Shown: positions 34,646 to 43,572, numbered from the stretch's first letter. The stretch: 64,000 nt of DNA from Paraburkholderia atlantica (GCF_009362785.1 NZ_WHNQ01000011.1:1-64000), one strand, 5' to 3'. Notes: a model not told the origin generated them from the sequence alone. A program made the numbers and translations.

Positions 34646-35233
34646 ATGACGACTCTCAAGCAAACGCCTTCGCAAACCGTTGGTCCATACTTCGCCTACG
34701 GTCTTTGCCCGCAGCAATACGACTTCGATTACAAGAGCCTGTTCACGCACGTGATCGCCGACATGGAAGCGGCCGGCGAGCACATCACGATCGTCGGTCA
34801 GGTGTTCGACGGCGACGGCAAGGTAGTCGGCGACGCGATGATCGAAATGTCGCAAGTCGACTCGAACGGCCACTATCCGGAATCGCGCGACGAGATCCTG
34901 AAGACCGGCTTTCACGGCTTTGCGCGCGTCGGTACCGGTACGGACCCGCATAAGCGCTTTATCGTCGAGACGGTGAAGCCGGGCCGCGCGAACCCCGACG
35001 AAGCGCCGCACATCGACGTGATCCTGACGATGCGCGGCATGCTGCTGCACACGTTCACGCGTATCTATTTCGAGGACGAAGCGCAGGCGAACGAGCAGGA
35101 CGCCGTGCTGGCGTCGGTGCCGGCCGAGCGCCGTGGCACGCTGATCGCGCGCCGCGTTGCCGGTACGGCCAACGTGTACCGCTTCGACATCCACATGCAG
35201 GGCGATCAGGAAACCGTGTTTTTCGACCTGTGA
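34646..35233 (+). CDS. pcaG: Protocatechuate 3,4-dioxygenase alpha subunit
   Basis: This 195-residue partner of PcaH has SQTVGPYFAYGL, MIEMSQVDSNGHYP and PHIDVILTMRGMLLHTFTRIYF. It has the same fold as PcaH without the iron ligands and helps shape the active site. It is cotranscribed with pcaH and followed by an intrinsic terminator. Genes for later beta-ketoadipate steps are not in the window. Confidence 0.95.
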   Translation: MTTLKQTPSQTVGPYFAYGLCPQQYDFDYKSLFTHVIADMEAAGEHITIVGQVFDGDGKVVGDAMIEMSQVDSNGHYPESRDEILKTGFHGFARVGTGTDPHKRFIVETVKPGRANPDEAPHIDVILTMRGMLLHTFTRIYFEDEAQANEQDAVLASVPAERRGTLIARRVAGTANVYRFDIHMQGDQETVFFDL

Positions 35234-35271
35234 TGCGCGATTCGTCGTGCAACGCCGAGCAGTAAAGATCG

Positions 35272-35296
35272 AGCCCGCCTTGCGCGGGCTTTTTTT
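35272..35296 (+). terminator. Intrinsic terminator of pcaHG
   Basis: A stem AGCCCGC / GCGGGCT with a 5-nt loop is followed by six further T residues, about 40 bp after the pcaG stop. Confidence 0.9.
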
Positions 35297-35329
35297 CGCG
35301 CGGGCGGTTCGCGGTGCGCCTGCGCGCGC

Positions 35330-35596
35330 TCAGCAGCGGAAATGATCGATGCTTTGTCCGGCGTGAATCGCGCGGGCGAGCCATGCCGGTTTATCGCCGT
35401 GACCGTCCCACGTGTTGCCGAACGCGTCGCGATACAGCACCGCGGCCACGGCGTTCGCATCGGCTTCGAGCGATTCGGCCAGCGCTTCGAGGGTGATGTT
35501 GTGGTCGTCCATGCGTCGGCGGATCCATGCGATCATGCGCTCGCGCAGGTTCTCGTCGCGTTCGAACAGTCGTTGTTGTCCTTCTCGTTGTTTCAT
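35330..35596 (-). CDS. Small H-NS-like protein with altered DNA-binding hook
   Basis: This 88-residue protein ends in the H-NS C-terminal domain pattern YRDAFGNTWDGHGDKPAWL, which aligns with Burkholderia H-NS (YRDPKTGATWSGRGRxPxWI). The minor-groove hook GRGR is changed to GHGD (His66, Asp68) and the preceding Ser to Asp64, removing both key arginines and adding acidic charge. The N-terminus is short and basic (RERMIAWIRRRMDDHNITLE), reminiscent of the last helix of the H-NS oligomerisation domain. It may not bind DNA like H-NS and could instead modulate other H-NS proteins. It is preceded by the A+T-rich region 35597-36053. Confidence 0.72.
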   Translation of the reverse strand: MKQREGQQRLFERDENLRERMIAWIRRRMDDHNITLEALAESLEADANAVAAVLYRDAFGNTWDGHGDKPAWLARAIHAGQSIDHFRC

Positions 35597-36053
35597 AACG
35601 TATTGGTGTCGCAGCTCTTGCTGGCATTAGACAAACTGGCAACTCGCATAACAACGCGAGGCTCGTGCTTAATTCAATTTGAACGAAAGCAATTCGACGA
35701 ATTCACGCGATCCCTGCAAATGCGTAAAAACCCGCATTTGCAACTGATGCCTGTCAGATTCTGGATTAAAGCGCTGGGATCAAGCGAATCGGCTACTCGA
35801 AGAATCGAAGGGGGCTCGAATTGCACCCGTGTTTCGCTTCGTGCGTCGCCTCGCCGTGGCGAGGGAACTATATCGAAAGTGATTCTAGCATTCGATGTAT
35901 TTTGGCCGCAGCAAAGAAGTTTTTCTAATTGTACTGATTGCGGGATTTCCGAGTTTTCGGTAATCGTGGCTTCCGCCGCGCGATTGGCGGACAATGCGAA
36001 ACTCGGTATTCGCCAGCACCTCTGGCATCGGCCCGACATCAGGAGACACGACC
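35597..36053. other. A+T-richer non-coding region between hns-like and lysE-like genes
   Basis: This is a 457-bp gap with noticeably lower GC than its surroundings and no supported gene. It contains a 10-bp perfect hairpin, TGCAAATGCG / CGCATTTGCA (35715-35742, 8-nt loop), and several A/T runs (for example near 35890-35935). It probably carries the promoters of both divergent genes. Confidence 0.5.
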
Positions 36054-36692
36054 ATGCCCGCCTCGACAGCCATCCTCACGATCCTCGCCGCGCTGCTTTT
36101 AGGCGCGATGAGTCCGGGGCCCAGCTTCGTCATCGTCGCGCGCAACGCGATCGGTCTGTCGCGTGGCGACGGTCTCGCGACGGCGCTCGGCATGGGCATC
36201 GGCGGCGTGTTTTTTAGCGGCATCGCGCTGCTCGGGCTCTATACGCTGCTCGCGACGGTCGAATGGCTCTACGTGGGGCTGAAAGTAGCCGGCGGCGTCT
36301 ATCTGATCTATCTGGCGTCGAAAATCTGGCGCGGCGCCGCGAAGCCGCTCGCGTTCAGCGAAACGCGAACCGGCAGCGGCATCAATCCGCGCAAGTCGTT
36401 CTGGATCGGCTTGAGCACGCAGCTCAGCAATCCGAAAACGGCCGTGTATTACGGCAGTATCTTCGCCGCGCTGCTGCCGCAGCATCCGCCCGTGTGGTGC
36501 TATTTCGCGCTGCCGCCGGCGATCTTCGCAATCGAAGCAGGCTGGTACACGATCGTCGCCCTGTGCTTTTCTAGCCAACGGCCGCGCGAAATCTATCTGC
36601 GCTGGAAGGCGTGGATCGATCGCATCGCCGCGAGCGCGGTGACCGCGCTCGGCCTGCGGCTGATTCTGAACGCGCACAAAGTGGGGATTTGA
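36054..36692 (+). CDS. LysE-family amino acid exporter
   Basis: This 212-residue inner-membrane protein has six predicted helices and the LysE/RhtB signature SPGPSFVIVARNAIGLSRGDG near the N-terminus, then GGVYLIYLASKIWRG and FWIGLSTQLSNPKTAVYYGS. The start at 36054 is preceded by AGGAGA; the frame upstream to 35994 lacks family similarity. The exported substrate (amino acid or homoserine lactone type) cannot be read from sequence. Confidence 0.92.
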   Translation: MPASTAILTILAALLLGAMSPGPSFVIVARNAIGLSRGDGLATALGMGIGGVFFSGIALLGLYTLLATVEWLYVGLKVAGGVYLIYLASKIWRGAAKPLAFSETRTGSGINPRKSFWIGLSTQLSNPKTAVYYGSIFAALLPQHPPVWCYFALPPAIFAIEAGWYTIVALCFSSQRPREIYLRWKAWIDRIAASAVTALGLRLILNAHKVGI

Positions 36693-36763
36693 CGCCAGCA
36701 TGAAGCGGCGCGCGCCGGCGTAACTCGATGCGCGCCGCCCTGAAACAAAGAAATCGCAGCGCG

Positions 36764-38398
36764 TTATCCTTTCCCCTCCGCCTTGATCCGCGCGCGCAAC
36801 TCGAACTTCTGGATCTTCCCCGTCGACGTCTTAGGCAACTCGCCAAAGCGCACCGCCTTCGGCAACTTGAAGCCAGCCAGGAACAGCCGGCAGTGCGCGA
36901 TGATTTCCTCCTCGGTTGCCTGCGCGCCTTCCTTCAACTCGATGAACGCGCACGGCACCTCGCCCCACTTTGGATCGGCCATCGCGACCACCGCCGCCAC
37001 CGACACCGCCGGGTGCCGGTACAGCGTGTCCTCGACCTCGATGCTCGAAATGTTTTCGCCGCCCGAAATGATGATGTCCTTGCTGCGGTCGCGGATGCGG
37101 ATATAGCCGTCGGCCGTGCGCACGCCGAGATCGCCGGTATGGAACCAGCCGCCTTTGAAAGCGGCTTCGGTCGCGCGCTCGTTCTTCAGATAGCCCTTCA
37201 TGCAGATGTTGCCGCGAAACATGATCTCGCCGATCGTTTCGCCGTCGTCCGGCACCGGCGCGAGCGTGTCCGCATCCAGCACCGCGACCGCCGCCTGCAG
37301 GTGATACCGCACGCCCTGGCGGGCGGTCAGGTCGGCGCTGATCTGCTCGTCGAGCGCGTCCCACTCCTGCTGCTTCGCGCAGACGGCCGCCGGGCCGTAG
37401 GTTTCGGTGAGCCCGTACACGTGCGTCAGATCGAAACCGATCTGCTTCATCTTCGCGATCACCGCGGGCGGCGGCGCGGCGCCCGCGACCATCGTCGACA
37501 CGCGATGCGTGATGCCCTCGCGCCATTCGGCCGGCGCATTCGCGAGCGAACTCTGCACGATCGGCGCGCCACAGTAATGCGTGATGTGCTCGCGGCGAAT
37601 CAGCTCGAACACGGTCTTCGCGTCGAACTTGCGCAGACAGACGTTGACGCCCGCGCGCGCGGCCACGGTCCACGGAAAGCACCAGCCGTTGCAGTGAAAC
37701 ATCGGCAGCGTCCACAGATAGACCGCGTGCTTCGGCATATCCCATTCGAGGATGTTGCTCAGCGCGTTCAGATACGCGCCGCGGTGATGGTAGACGACGC
37801 CCTTCGGGTCACCGGTCGTGCCCGACGTGTAGTTCAGCGCGATCGCGTCCCATTCGTCGGCGGGCGGAGTCCACTCGCAGGACGGGTCGCCGGTTTGCAG
37901 GAACTGCTCGTAGTCGGTCGCGCGGATGAACTGCGCGGCGTCGGCGGGCTGCGCATCGGCCACGCTGATCACGCGCAGTTCCGGAAATTCGAGCGCAGCG
38001 CGATGCGCGAACTCGCCATATTCGGTATCCACGATCAGCGCCTTCGCCTCACCGTGGCGCAGCATGAACAGCAGCGTCGGTACGTCGAGCCGCGTGTTCA
38101 GCGTATTCAGCACGGCGCCGGCCATCGGCACGCCGAAGTGCGCCTCGACCATCGGCGGGATGTTCGGCAACAGCGCGGCGACCGTATCGCCACGGCCGAT
38201 GCCGGCCTCGTGCAGCGCGCTCGCGAGCCGCCGCGCGCGCTCGTAGGTCTCGCGCCAGTTGCGGCGGGTATCCCCGTGGACGATCGCGAGCCGCTCGCCA
38301 TACACTTGCGCTGCGCGCACGAGGAAATCGATCGGCGTCAACGGGACATAATTGGCCTCGCGCCGCCCGAGGCCTTCGTCGAACATGTGCTGTGTCAT
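36764..38398 (-). CDS. AMP-forming acyl-CoA synthetase (DmdB/medium-chain type)
   Basis: This 544-residue ANL-superfamily ligase has the P-loop YTSGTTGDPKGVVYHHRG, A5 motif GLTETYGP, hinge region WFHTGDLGVRTADGYIRI with DRSKDIIISGGENISSIEVED, and the A10 lysine in GKIQKFELR. The N-terminus (YVPLTPIDFLVRAAQVYGER) matches proteins annotated as fatty-acid or 3-methylmercaptopropionyl-CoA ligases. It diverges from the Crp/Fnr gene with a perfect inverted repeat between them, so that regulator may control it. Confidence 0.9.
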   Translation of the reverse strand: MTQHMFDEGLGRREANYVPLTPIDFLVRAAQVYGERLAIVHGDTRRNWRETYERARRLASALHEAGIGRGDTVAALLPNIPPMVEAHFGVPMAGAVLNTLNTRLDVPTLLFMLRHGEAKALIVDTEYGEFAHRAALEFPELRVISVADAQPADAAQFIRATDYEQFLQTGDPSCEWTPPADEWDAIALNYTSGTTGDPKGVVYHHRGAYLNALSNILEWDMPKHAVYLWTLPMFHCNGWCFPWTVAARAGVNVCLRKFDAKTVFELIRREHITHYCGAPIVQSSLANAPAEWREGITHRVSTMVAGAAPPPAVIAKMKQIGFDLTHVYGLTETYGPAAVCAKQQEWDALDEQISADLTARQGVRYHLQAAVAVLDADTLAPVPDDGETIGEIMFRGNICMKGYLKNERATEAAFKGGWFHTGDLGVRTADGYIRIRDRSKDIIISGGENISSIEVEDTLYRHPAVSVAAVVAMADPKWGEVPCAFIELKEGAQATEEEIIAHCRLFLAGFKLPKAVRFGELPKTSTGKIQKFELRARIKAEGKG

Positions 38399-38495
38399 TG
38401 CTTCGTCTCCTGAGGCGCGAGCCGCGCCGCCGATTGTTGTGATCGTTTTCTATGAATAACCAGGGCCTAGCCTAGCAATTGTCGTCATGAACTGT

Positions 38496-38513
38496 CTGTC
38501 ATTCAAATGACAG
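38496..38513. promoter_or_regulatory. Perfect inverted repeat upstream of the Crp/Fnr gene
   Basis: CTGTCATTCAAATGACAG is two 8-bp arms with a 2-bp centre, in the 182-bp region between the acyl-CoA synthetase and Crp/Fnr genes. Its size and symmetry fit a Crp/Fnr dimer, though the half-site (TGTCATT) is neither canonical Crp nor Fnr. A possible GTG start at 38515 abuts it, arguing for a later translation start. Confidence 0.6.
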
Positions 38514-38580
38514 AGTGGCGCCGCCGTCGCCCCGCCTTGACATGGCTCAGCCGGAACCGCTCCCAGGACGCTTATCGCCG

Positions 38581-39321
38581 ATGACCGACGCTCCTCTCAC
38601 CGACCGCGCCGACTCCCGCCCGCCCCAACGTGTCGCGCCCGCCGACCTGGCGCGGCTGTTCGCCACCTGCGCGTGGTTTCGCGCGCTCGCCACCGAGCAT
38701 CAAGCGATGGTGCTCGCCAGCGCGCACGCCGAGCACTTTGAAGGCGGCGCATGGATCGCGCGTCGCCAGCAACCGTCCGACTATTGGATCGGCGTGCACT
38801 CGGGGCTCATCAAGCTCGCGATCTACAACGCGTCGGGCCGCAGTTGCACGCTGTCGGGCGTGCCGCCGGGCGGCTGGTTCGGCGAAGGCAGCGTGATCAA
38901 GCGCGAGTTGCGCAAGTACGACGTGGCCGCGATCCAGCCATCGCTGATGATGTTCGTGCCTTCAGCGACCTTCCATGCGCTGCTCGAATCGAGCCTGCCG
39001 TTCACGGGCTTCGTGATCCGTCAGTTGAACAACCGGATGGGGGAATTCATCGCGTCGATCCAGAACAGCCGGCTGCTCGACGTGGACGCACGCGTCGCTC
39101 AATCGCTCGCGCAGTTGTTCAATCCGGATCTGTATCCGGACACGGGGCACACACTGGCGATTTCGCAGGAAGAGGTCGGCTTGCTTGCGGGGGTGTCGCG
39201 GCAGCGCATCAATCAGGCGCTGCAGAACCTGGAAAAGCTGCGGATTTTGCGTCTGTCTTATAACCAGATCGAGGTGCTCGATCTCGAGCGGCTAGATGCG
39301 TACGGACGGGAGCAGATCTAG
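38581..39321 (+). CDS. Crp/Fnr-family transcriptional regulator
   Basis: This 246-residue protein has a cyclic-nucleotide-binding-like beta roll (about 30-150, with GLIKLAIYNASGRSCTLSGV and PPGGWFGEGS) and a C-terminal winged helix (ISQEEVGLLAGVSRQRINQA). It lacks the N-terminal cysteine cluster of oxygen-sensing Fnr and the complete cAMP-binding signature, so its effector is unknown. In-frame starts at 38515 (GTG) and 38542 are possible; 38581 is chosen to leave the inverted repeat in the promoter, but no start has a clear ribosome site. Confidence 0.85.
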   Translation: MTDAPLTDRADSRPPQRVAPADLARLFATCAWFRALATEHQAMVLASAHAEHFEGGAWIARRQQPSDYWIGVHSGLIKLAIYNASGRSCTLSGVPPGGWFGEGSVIKRELRKYDVAAIQPSLMMFVPSATFHALLESSLPFTGFVIRQLNNRMGEFIASIQNSRLLDVDARVAQSLAQLFNPDLYPDTGHTLAISQEEVGLLAGVSRQRINQALQNLEKLRILRLSYNQIEVLDLERLDAYGREQI

Positions 39322-39339
39322 CGGCGCGGCGGGCGCGCG

Positions 39340-39495
39340 CTACCCGGCGCGTACGCCGCCCTTGCGCGTCGCGCGCGTTTCGAGAGCGTCGTCGGTCTTG
39401 AACAGCGCCAGCATGATCGCGCTCATCACGCCCGATCTTTTCCAGCGCAGATAGTAGCGATGCGCGGTCTGGTACGGCACGTAGTGCCCGGGCAT
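39340..39495 (-). pseudogene. Remnant of an IS5-type transposase N-terminus
   Basis: The minus frame reads YQTAHRYYLRWKRSGVMSAI and continues MLALFKTDD. This resembles the WQTVYRRFRRWRRDGVWERI segment of IS5-family transposases. No DDE domain or terminal repeats are present, so this is at most a decayed fragment. Chance similarity is possible. Confidence 0.4.
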
Positions 39496-39772
39496 CGCGC
39501 TCCCCGGTGCACGCGTGAAGCGCGTGCTGGCGTCGCTCCAAAAGTAGTGTCGATACGTCAACGCGTTCGAGACTACTCGAAGCTTGCATGGGAGAAAGTC
39601 AACTTTTGTGATCCGGAGCGGCGCAATTGTCAAAAATGGCAATAGGTTATTGCGTCACAGCGCTGATGGTTCGACGCGGAGCGTGGTCTATCATCGGCGC
39701 GCCCGGCGCCGCCACCCCTTGGCGCGCGCCGCGTCCGAACTAGAAAATCTCTCTCCACACGCAGGAAATCCC

Positions 39773-40912
39773 TTGAGACACATCCGCTTTATCAAGACCG
39801 CCGCGCTCGTCGGTGGCGCGGCGCTTGCCGTGACGTCCGAACAGGCTTCGGCACAAAGCTCGATCACGCTGTACGGCGTCGCCGACGTCAGCGTGCGCTA
39901 TCTGACGAACTCGAACGCCAAAAACGACGACCGTCTGTACATGACCAACGGCGCGATCACCAACAGCCGCTGGGGTCTGCGCGGCTCGGAAGATCTCGGT
40001 GGCGGTCTGAAGGCGATCTTCGATCTGGAAAGCGGTATCAACCTGCAGAACGGCTCGGCCTCGGATAGCCAGCGCATTTTCAATCGCAACGCATACGTCG
40101 GCGTCAGCAGTCCGTACGGCACGCTGACGCTCGGTCGCCAGAAGACGCCGCTGTTCGACCTGCTCGGCGACACCTACGACCCGCTCACGGTCGGCAACTA
40201 CAACGAGAACTCGTGGCTGCCCGGCGCGCTCGGCGCGGGGCTGTACGCGGATAACGCGGTCAAGTACACGGGCACGTTCAACGGCCTGACGGTGGCCGCG
40301 ATGTACTCGTTCGGCACGAATTCGGAATCGACCGGCGAGGGCGGCTTCTCGGGCCAGGTGCCGGGCCATCTCGGTGCGGGCACCATGTACGGCTTCACGC
40401 TGTCGTACGTGGCGGGTCCGCTGTCGGTCGCGGCCGGCGTGCAGCAGAACAGCGACAACAGTAATCACAAGCAGACCATCTTCAACGCGAACGCGGTTTA
40501 CGCGTTCAGGTCGACGAAGCTGTACGTCGGCTATCTGCATTCGAAGGACGACACCGGCTTCGTCGACAGCGCGCTCGCGCAGCAGACGCTCGTGCCGGGC
40601 GTCGATATCGTCAAGGGCTCGGGCCGCATCGACAACGGACCGTTCGCCGGCGTCACGTGGCAGGCCACGCGCGCGCTGACGCTGACGGGCGCCGCGTATT
40701 ACGACCACATGTCGAACGCGGCGATCGGCAATGGCCAGGTCGGCAGCGGCTACCGCTACACGTTCGTCGGACTGGCCGAGTACGCGCTGTCGAAACGCAC
40801 CGAGGTGTACGGCACCGTCGATTTCGACAAGGTGTCGGGCGCGGCCTCGGTCGAACTGCCGGGCCGCAACAACCAGACCGGCGTTGCGCTCGGTCTGCGG
40901 ACGATTTTCTAA
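39773..40912 (+). CDS. Gram-negative general porin (Burkholderia OpcP/Omp38 type)
   Basis: This 379-residue 16-stranded trimeric porin opens with a signal peptide (LRHIRFIKTAALVGGAALAV, cleavage after QASA), then QSSITLYGVADVSVRYLTN. Family segments include SRWGLRGSEDLGGGLKAIFDLESG, GRQKTPLFDLLGDTYDPL and the C-terminal strand ending GLRTIF with terminal Phe, required for outer-membrane assembly. The start appears to be TTG at 39773 behind AGGAAAT. Other starts in frame are far upstream and give no signal peptide. Confidence 0.92.
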   Translation: MRHIRFIKTAALVGGAALAVTSEQASAQSSITLYGVADVSVRYLTNSNAKNDDRLYMTNGAITNSRWGLRGSEDLGGGLKAIFDLESGINLQNGSASDSQRIFNRNAYVGVSSPYGTLTLGRQKTPLFDLLGDTYDPLTVGNYNENSWLPGALGAGLYADNAVKYTGTFNGLTVAAMYSFGTNSESTGEGGFSGQVPGHLGAGTMYGFTLSYVAGPLSVAAGVQQNSDNSNHKQTIFNANAVYAFRSTKLYVGYLHSKDDTGFVDSALAQQTLVPGVDIVKGSGRIDNGPFAGVTWQATRALTLTGAAYYDHMSNAAIGNGQVGSGYRYTFVGLAEYALSKRTEVYGTVDFDKVSGAASVELPGRNNQTGVALGLRTIF

Positions 40913-40931
40913 GGCTCCGGGTCGTCATCGC

Positions 40932-40964
40932 AAAACGGGCGTCCCCAGGGACGCCCGTTTTTTT
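40932..40964 (+). terminator. Intrinsic terminator of the plus-strand porin
   Basis: AAACGGGCGTC / GACGCCCGTTT forms a GC-rich stem followed by a run of T, 20 bp after the porin stop. Confidence 0.9.
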
Positions 40965-41006
40965 GGCTCTCGCATACGGAAGCCGGCTTACCGGTCTGCC
41001 GCGCGC

Positions 41007-41036
41007 ATAAAAAAAGGTGCCGCGAACGGCACCTTT
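41007..41036 (-). terminator. Intrinsic terminator of the minus-strand porin
   Basis: GGTGCCG / CGGCACC with a 4-nt loop (41016-41033) is followed on the minus strand by at least eight T residues, about 30 bp beyond the minus-strand porin stop. Confidence 0.9.
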
Positions 41037-41064
41037 CTGTACTACAGGCAGCTTCTGCTGAAGC

Positions 41065-42207
41065 TTAGAAGCGGTGACGCAGACCGACCGTAGCAGCCGT
41101 CTGGTTCTTCGACGACGAGGTCGGAACCGTGTTGTCGCCGCTGTAGATCGAAGCCACGCCGCCGTCGCCCATTGCGTGCTGGTACACAGCCTGAGCGTAG
41201 ACGTCGGTGCGACGCGACAGCGAGTAGTCAGCCTGCAGGCCGATCTGGTGGTAACGGGTCTTCATGTCGTTACCGTCGGCGTTGATGCCGTAGCCGCGTG
41301 CGTCGGTGAACGTGTACGCCACGCCGAGAGCCATCGCCGGGGTCACGTTGTACTTGCCGTTGATTTCGTAGTTGTTGGTGTGGCCTTGACGCTGACCAGC
41401 TGCTGCACCAACCAGGTTGTCGACGCGCGATTGCGTCCAGGCCACGCCGACCAGCGCCGGGCCGAAGCCATACGAAGCGCCTGCGCCGAACTGACGCTGA
41501 CGGAAGTTGCCCGTCAGGACGCCCGACGTGTTCGCCAGAACGCCGTCCGATGCGCCGCTTGCGTTAGCAGCCGGGTTGTTTTGCTGAACGTAGGCAGCAC
41601 CGAGGTGCAGGCCTTGCCACTGGTAGGCGGCGCCCAAGCTGTACTGACGGTTGTTTGCGAAGCCACCAGCCTGGTTCGAGAAGCCGTACGTGCCGCCGAA
41701 CGTGAAGCCAGCGTAGTTAGCGCTCGAGTACTTGACCGAGTTGTTGACCGACAGACCACCGTTGGTGTTCAGGTTGTCGTTGTTGAACGGGTGCGCGAAG
41801 TACGTGCCGCCCCAGCTGCCCGTTGCGGTCAGCGGTGCGAGGTAGTCCTGCGCTGCGTCGTACTGGCGACCCAGCGTGACCGTACCGAATTGCGCGCTCG
41901 ACAGACCGACGTAAGCCTGACGGTTGAACATGCCCTTGTTGTTAGCGAACTGGCCGTTGTTGATGTTGAAGCCGCTTTCCAACGTGAAGATTGCCTTCAG
42001 ACCGCCGCCCAGATCTTCCGAGCCACGCAGGCCGAAGCGGCTCTGGTCGATGCCGCCGCTGTTTGCTGCCCACTTGGAGCTGCCAGCAACGTTGCTGGTG
42101 TACGTCAGACCTGCGTCGATCAGACCGTACAGGGTCACGCTGCTTTGTGCGTGAGCGACCGAAGCGAACGATGCGGCAGCCGCAACGACGATGAGACTCT
42201 TTTTCAT
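41065..42207 (-). CDS. Gram-negative general porin
   Basis: This 380-residue porin is a paralogue of the convergent one. The signal peptide is MKKSLIVVAAAASFASVAHA, then QSSVTLYGLIDAGLTYTSN. It has SRFGLRGSEDLGGGLKAIFT, GTVTLGRQYDAAQDYLAPL and a C-terminal strand ending GLRHRF. Codon choice differs from most neighbours (favouring GTA, GCT, GGT in places), as expected for a very abundant outer-membrane protein. The ATG at 42207 follows TTGGAG. A long upstream region suggests complex control. Confidence 0.95.
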   Translation of the reverse strand: MKKSLIVVAAAASFASVAHAQSSVTLYGLIDAGLTYTSNVAGSSKWAANSGGIDQSRFGLRGSEDLGGGLKAIFTLESGFNINNGQFANNKGMFNRQAYVGLSSAQFGTVTLGRQYDAAQDYLAPLTATGSWGGTYFAHPFNNDNLNTNGGLSVNNSVKYSSANYAGFTFGGTYGFSNQAGGFANNRQYSLGAAYQWQGLHLGAAYVQQNNPAANASGASDGVLANTSGVLTGNFRQRQFGAGASYGFGPALVGVAWTQSRVDNLVGAAAGQRQGHTNNYEINGKYNVTPAMALGVAYTFTDARGYGINADGNDMKTRYHQIGLQADYSLSRRTDVYAQAVYQHAMGDGGVASIYSGDNTVPTSSSKNQTAATVGLRHRF

Positions 42208-43101
42208 GGGAACTCCAATTCGAAAAATTTATACGGGGAGCAGGACCTGCCTCAGCGGCCGATGCATCGCACCTGCCGCCGCCCGCTTGGCCGACCCGTT
42301 CGGATCGACCGGGCACCCTTGAAGCGAAGCGTGAGTGTAGGGGGAGACCCTGGTATCGACGCCGACAATTCACGCAACATGATTTTTCGAAATTCGCAAC
42401 AATCCGGGAGCCGATGGCGCTAAGTTCTTGTATTTCCAATGTTTATTGCAAGATCTAAGTGTCGGATCGCCAGCCGCACCCAAAACGAATTTGCAACGCG
42501 CCAATATTCGAAGTTGCGTGTTTGCAACAGCGTTTTAATACGCGTGACGTAATCGGGTCGGAGCACATTGAGGAAAGACCGTCGATATTTTTTGTAATCG
42601 AACGGCTCGAATGACGGTTTCCCGCGCGGTTTGAAAATTATTTTGCGATCGCGGGGAACTTAATGGAGTTAATGCACTCTCCCTCGCGTACCCGCAATTA
42701 ATCGTTTCCGTCGGGGCCGATTAAGTCGTCGAATTACCGAGACGGCTTATTCACCCAATCTTCATTGCCAACGCAGGCAACCGCTGCCGCCTGCTGGCGG
42801 CGCAACCGTCCTCAGACCCCGCGCCGAATCAGCATTCACTATTGAGACACTGCCGTTGCGGCAGTCTTCTGATTTCTCGCTTTAGCGAGCACCCTCTGTC
42901 ACGTCTTTATCAGATTTGCACGCGACTCGAAGAAGCCTTCAGCACGGGCATTGCCCGGAGGTGAATTGCGGCGCCGGCCGCCGCGTGACAACACCCGTGC
43001 TGAAAGCGGACTGCGTGCATCAGCAAGCCTTCCGCATTCAATTAACGGCGAGGCGGCGCCCGCATTTACACGGAGTTTCCCTGATTACGCGCAATCACCG
43101 C
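42208..43101. other. Long non-coding region upstream of the porin
   Basis: Nearly 900 bp hold no gene I can support. The part 42430-42780 is A+T-richer and probably includes the porin promoter. A hairpin ACTGCCG-TTG-CGGCAGT lies at 42849-42865, followed closely by CTCGCTTTAGCGAG (42876-42889). These two stem-loops could belong to a small RNA or a leader, but I see no certain promoter or T-tract for either. Confidence 0.4.
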
Positions 43102-43272
43102 TTATGGCCTGCGTGGAGCGCGCTCGAGCGCCTCCTCGTCCTCGGGCGAGGAACCCGGCGCGAGCGGGTCGGTGTCGGGCGGCGTATCGGGCAATGGACG
43201 CGGCTCGCCGTTGGATTCCTCGAGCGGCTGATTCGGAGGCGCGACGGGATCGATGGTTGGGTCGGTTTGCAT
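43102..43272 (-). CDS. Small acidic proline-rich protein (56 residues), unrecognised
   Basis: ATG at 43272 is preceded by TGGAGG with a 5-nt gap. The 56-residue product (start MQTDPTIDPVAPPNQPLEES, end EALERAPRRP) has about 15 prolines and an acidic run (SSPEDEEALE) before a basic tail, with no cysteine, signal or membrane helix. Third codon positions are mostly G or C, as in real genes here. It looks intrinsically disordered. It is too short for usual gene finders. I do not recognise a family. Confidence 0.6.
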   Translation of the reverse strand: MQTDPTIDPVAPPNQPLEESNGEPRPLPDTPPDTDPLAPGSSPEDEEALERAPRRP

Positions 43273-43572
43273 GACGGCCTCCAGGTGTACGGGAACATCT
43301 CCCTACGCCGGATGCGCAACGGCTATTCCTGCGATCGCTGGCGGCGCCTGTAGAAACTGCGCTGACTCGATACCGAATTTGCAACGCCCGACGCCTCAGT
43401 GAGGTTCGAGACGCGAATCCGCCATCTCATCGGACGATGCCGTGAGGAACGGCTCCAGCCCGAATAGCCATGCGAAGCAGAATGCGACTCGCGTCAGCGC
43501 TCTTGCTGAAGGCTGCGACAAGTCTTCGTTGGCTTCGCCGAGCGACGCGCCCGGCAGGGGTTCCCGCCCAAA
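43273..43572. other. Non-coding stretch downstream of the tRNA terminator
   Basis: About 300 bp between the tRNA terminator and the small acidic gene. One minus-strand frame stays open through the tRNA into this region, but it has no ribosome site or recognisable product. I see nothing else in it. Confidence 0.4.

Noticed and set aside
42916..43353. 145-residue plus-strand frame
   Set aside because: It has no ribosome site and lies opposite the small acidic ORF, which has a good one and better codon bias.
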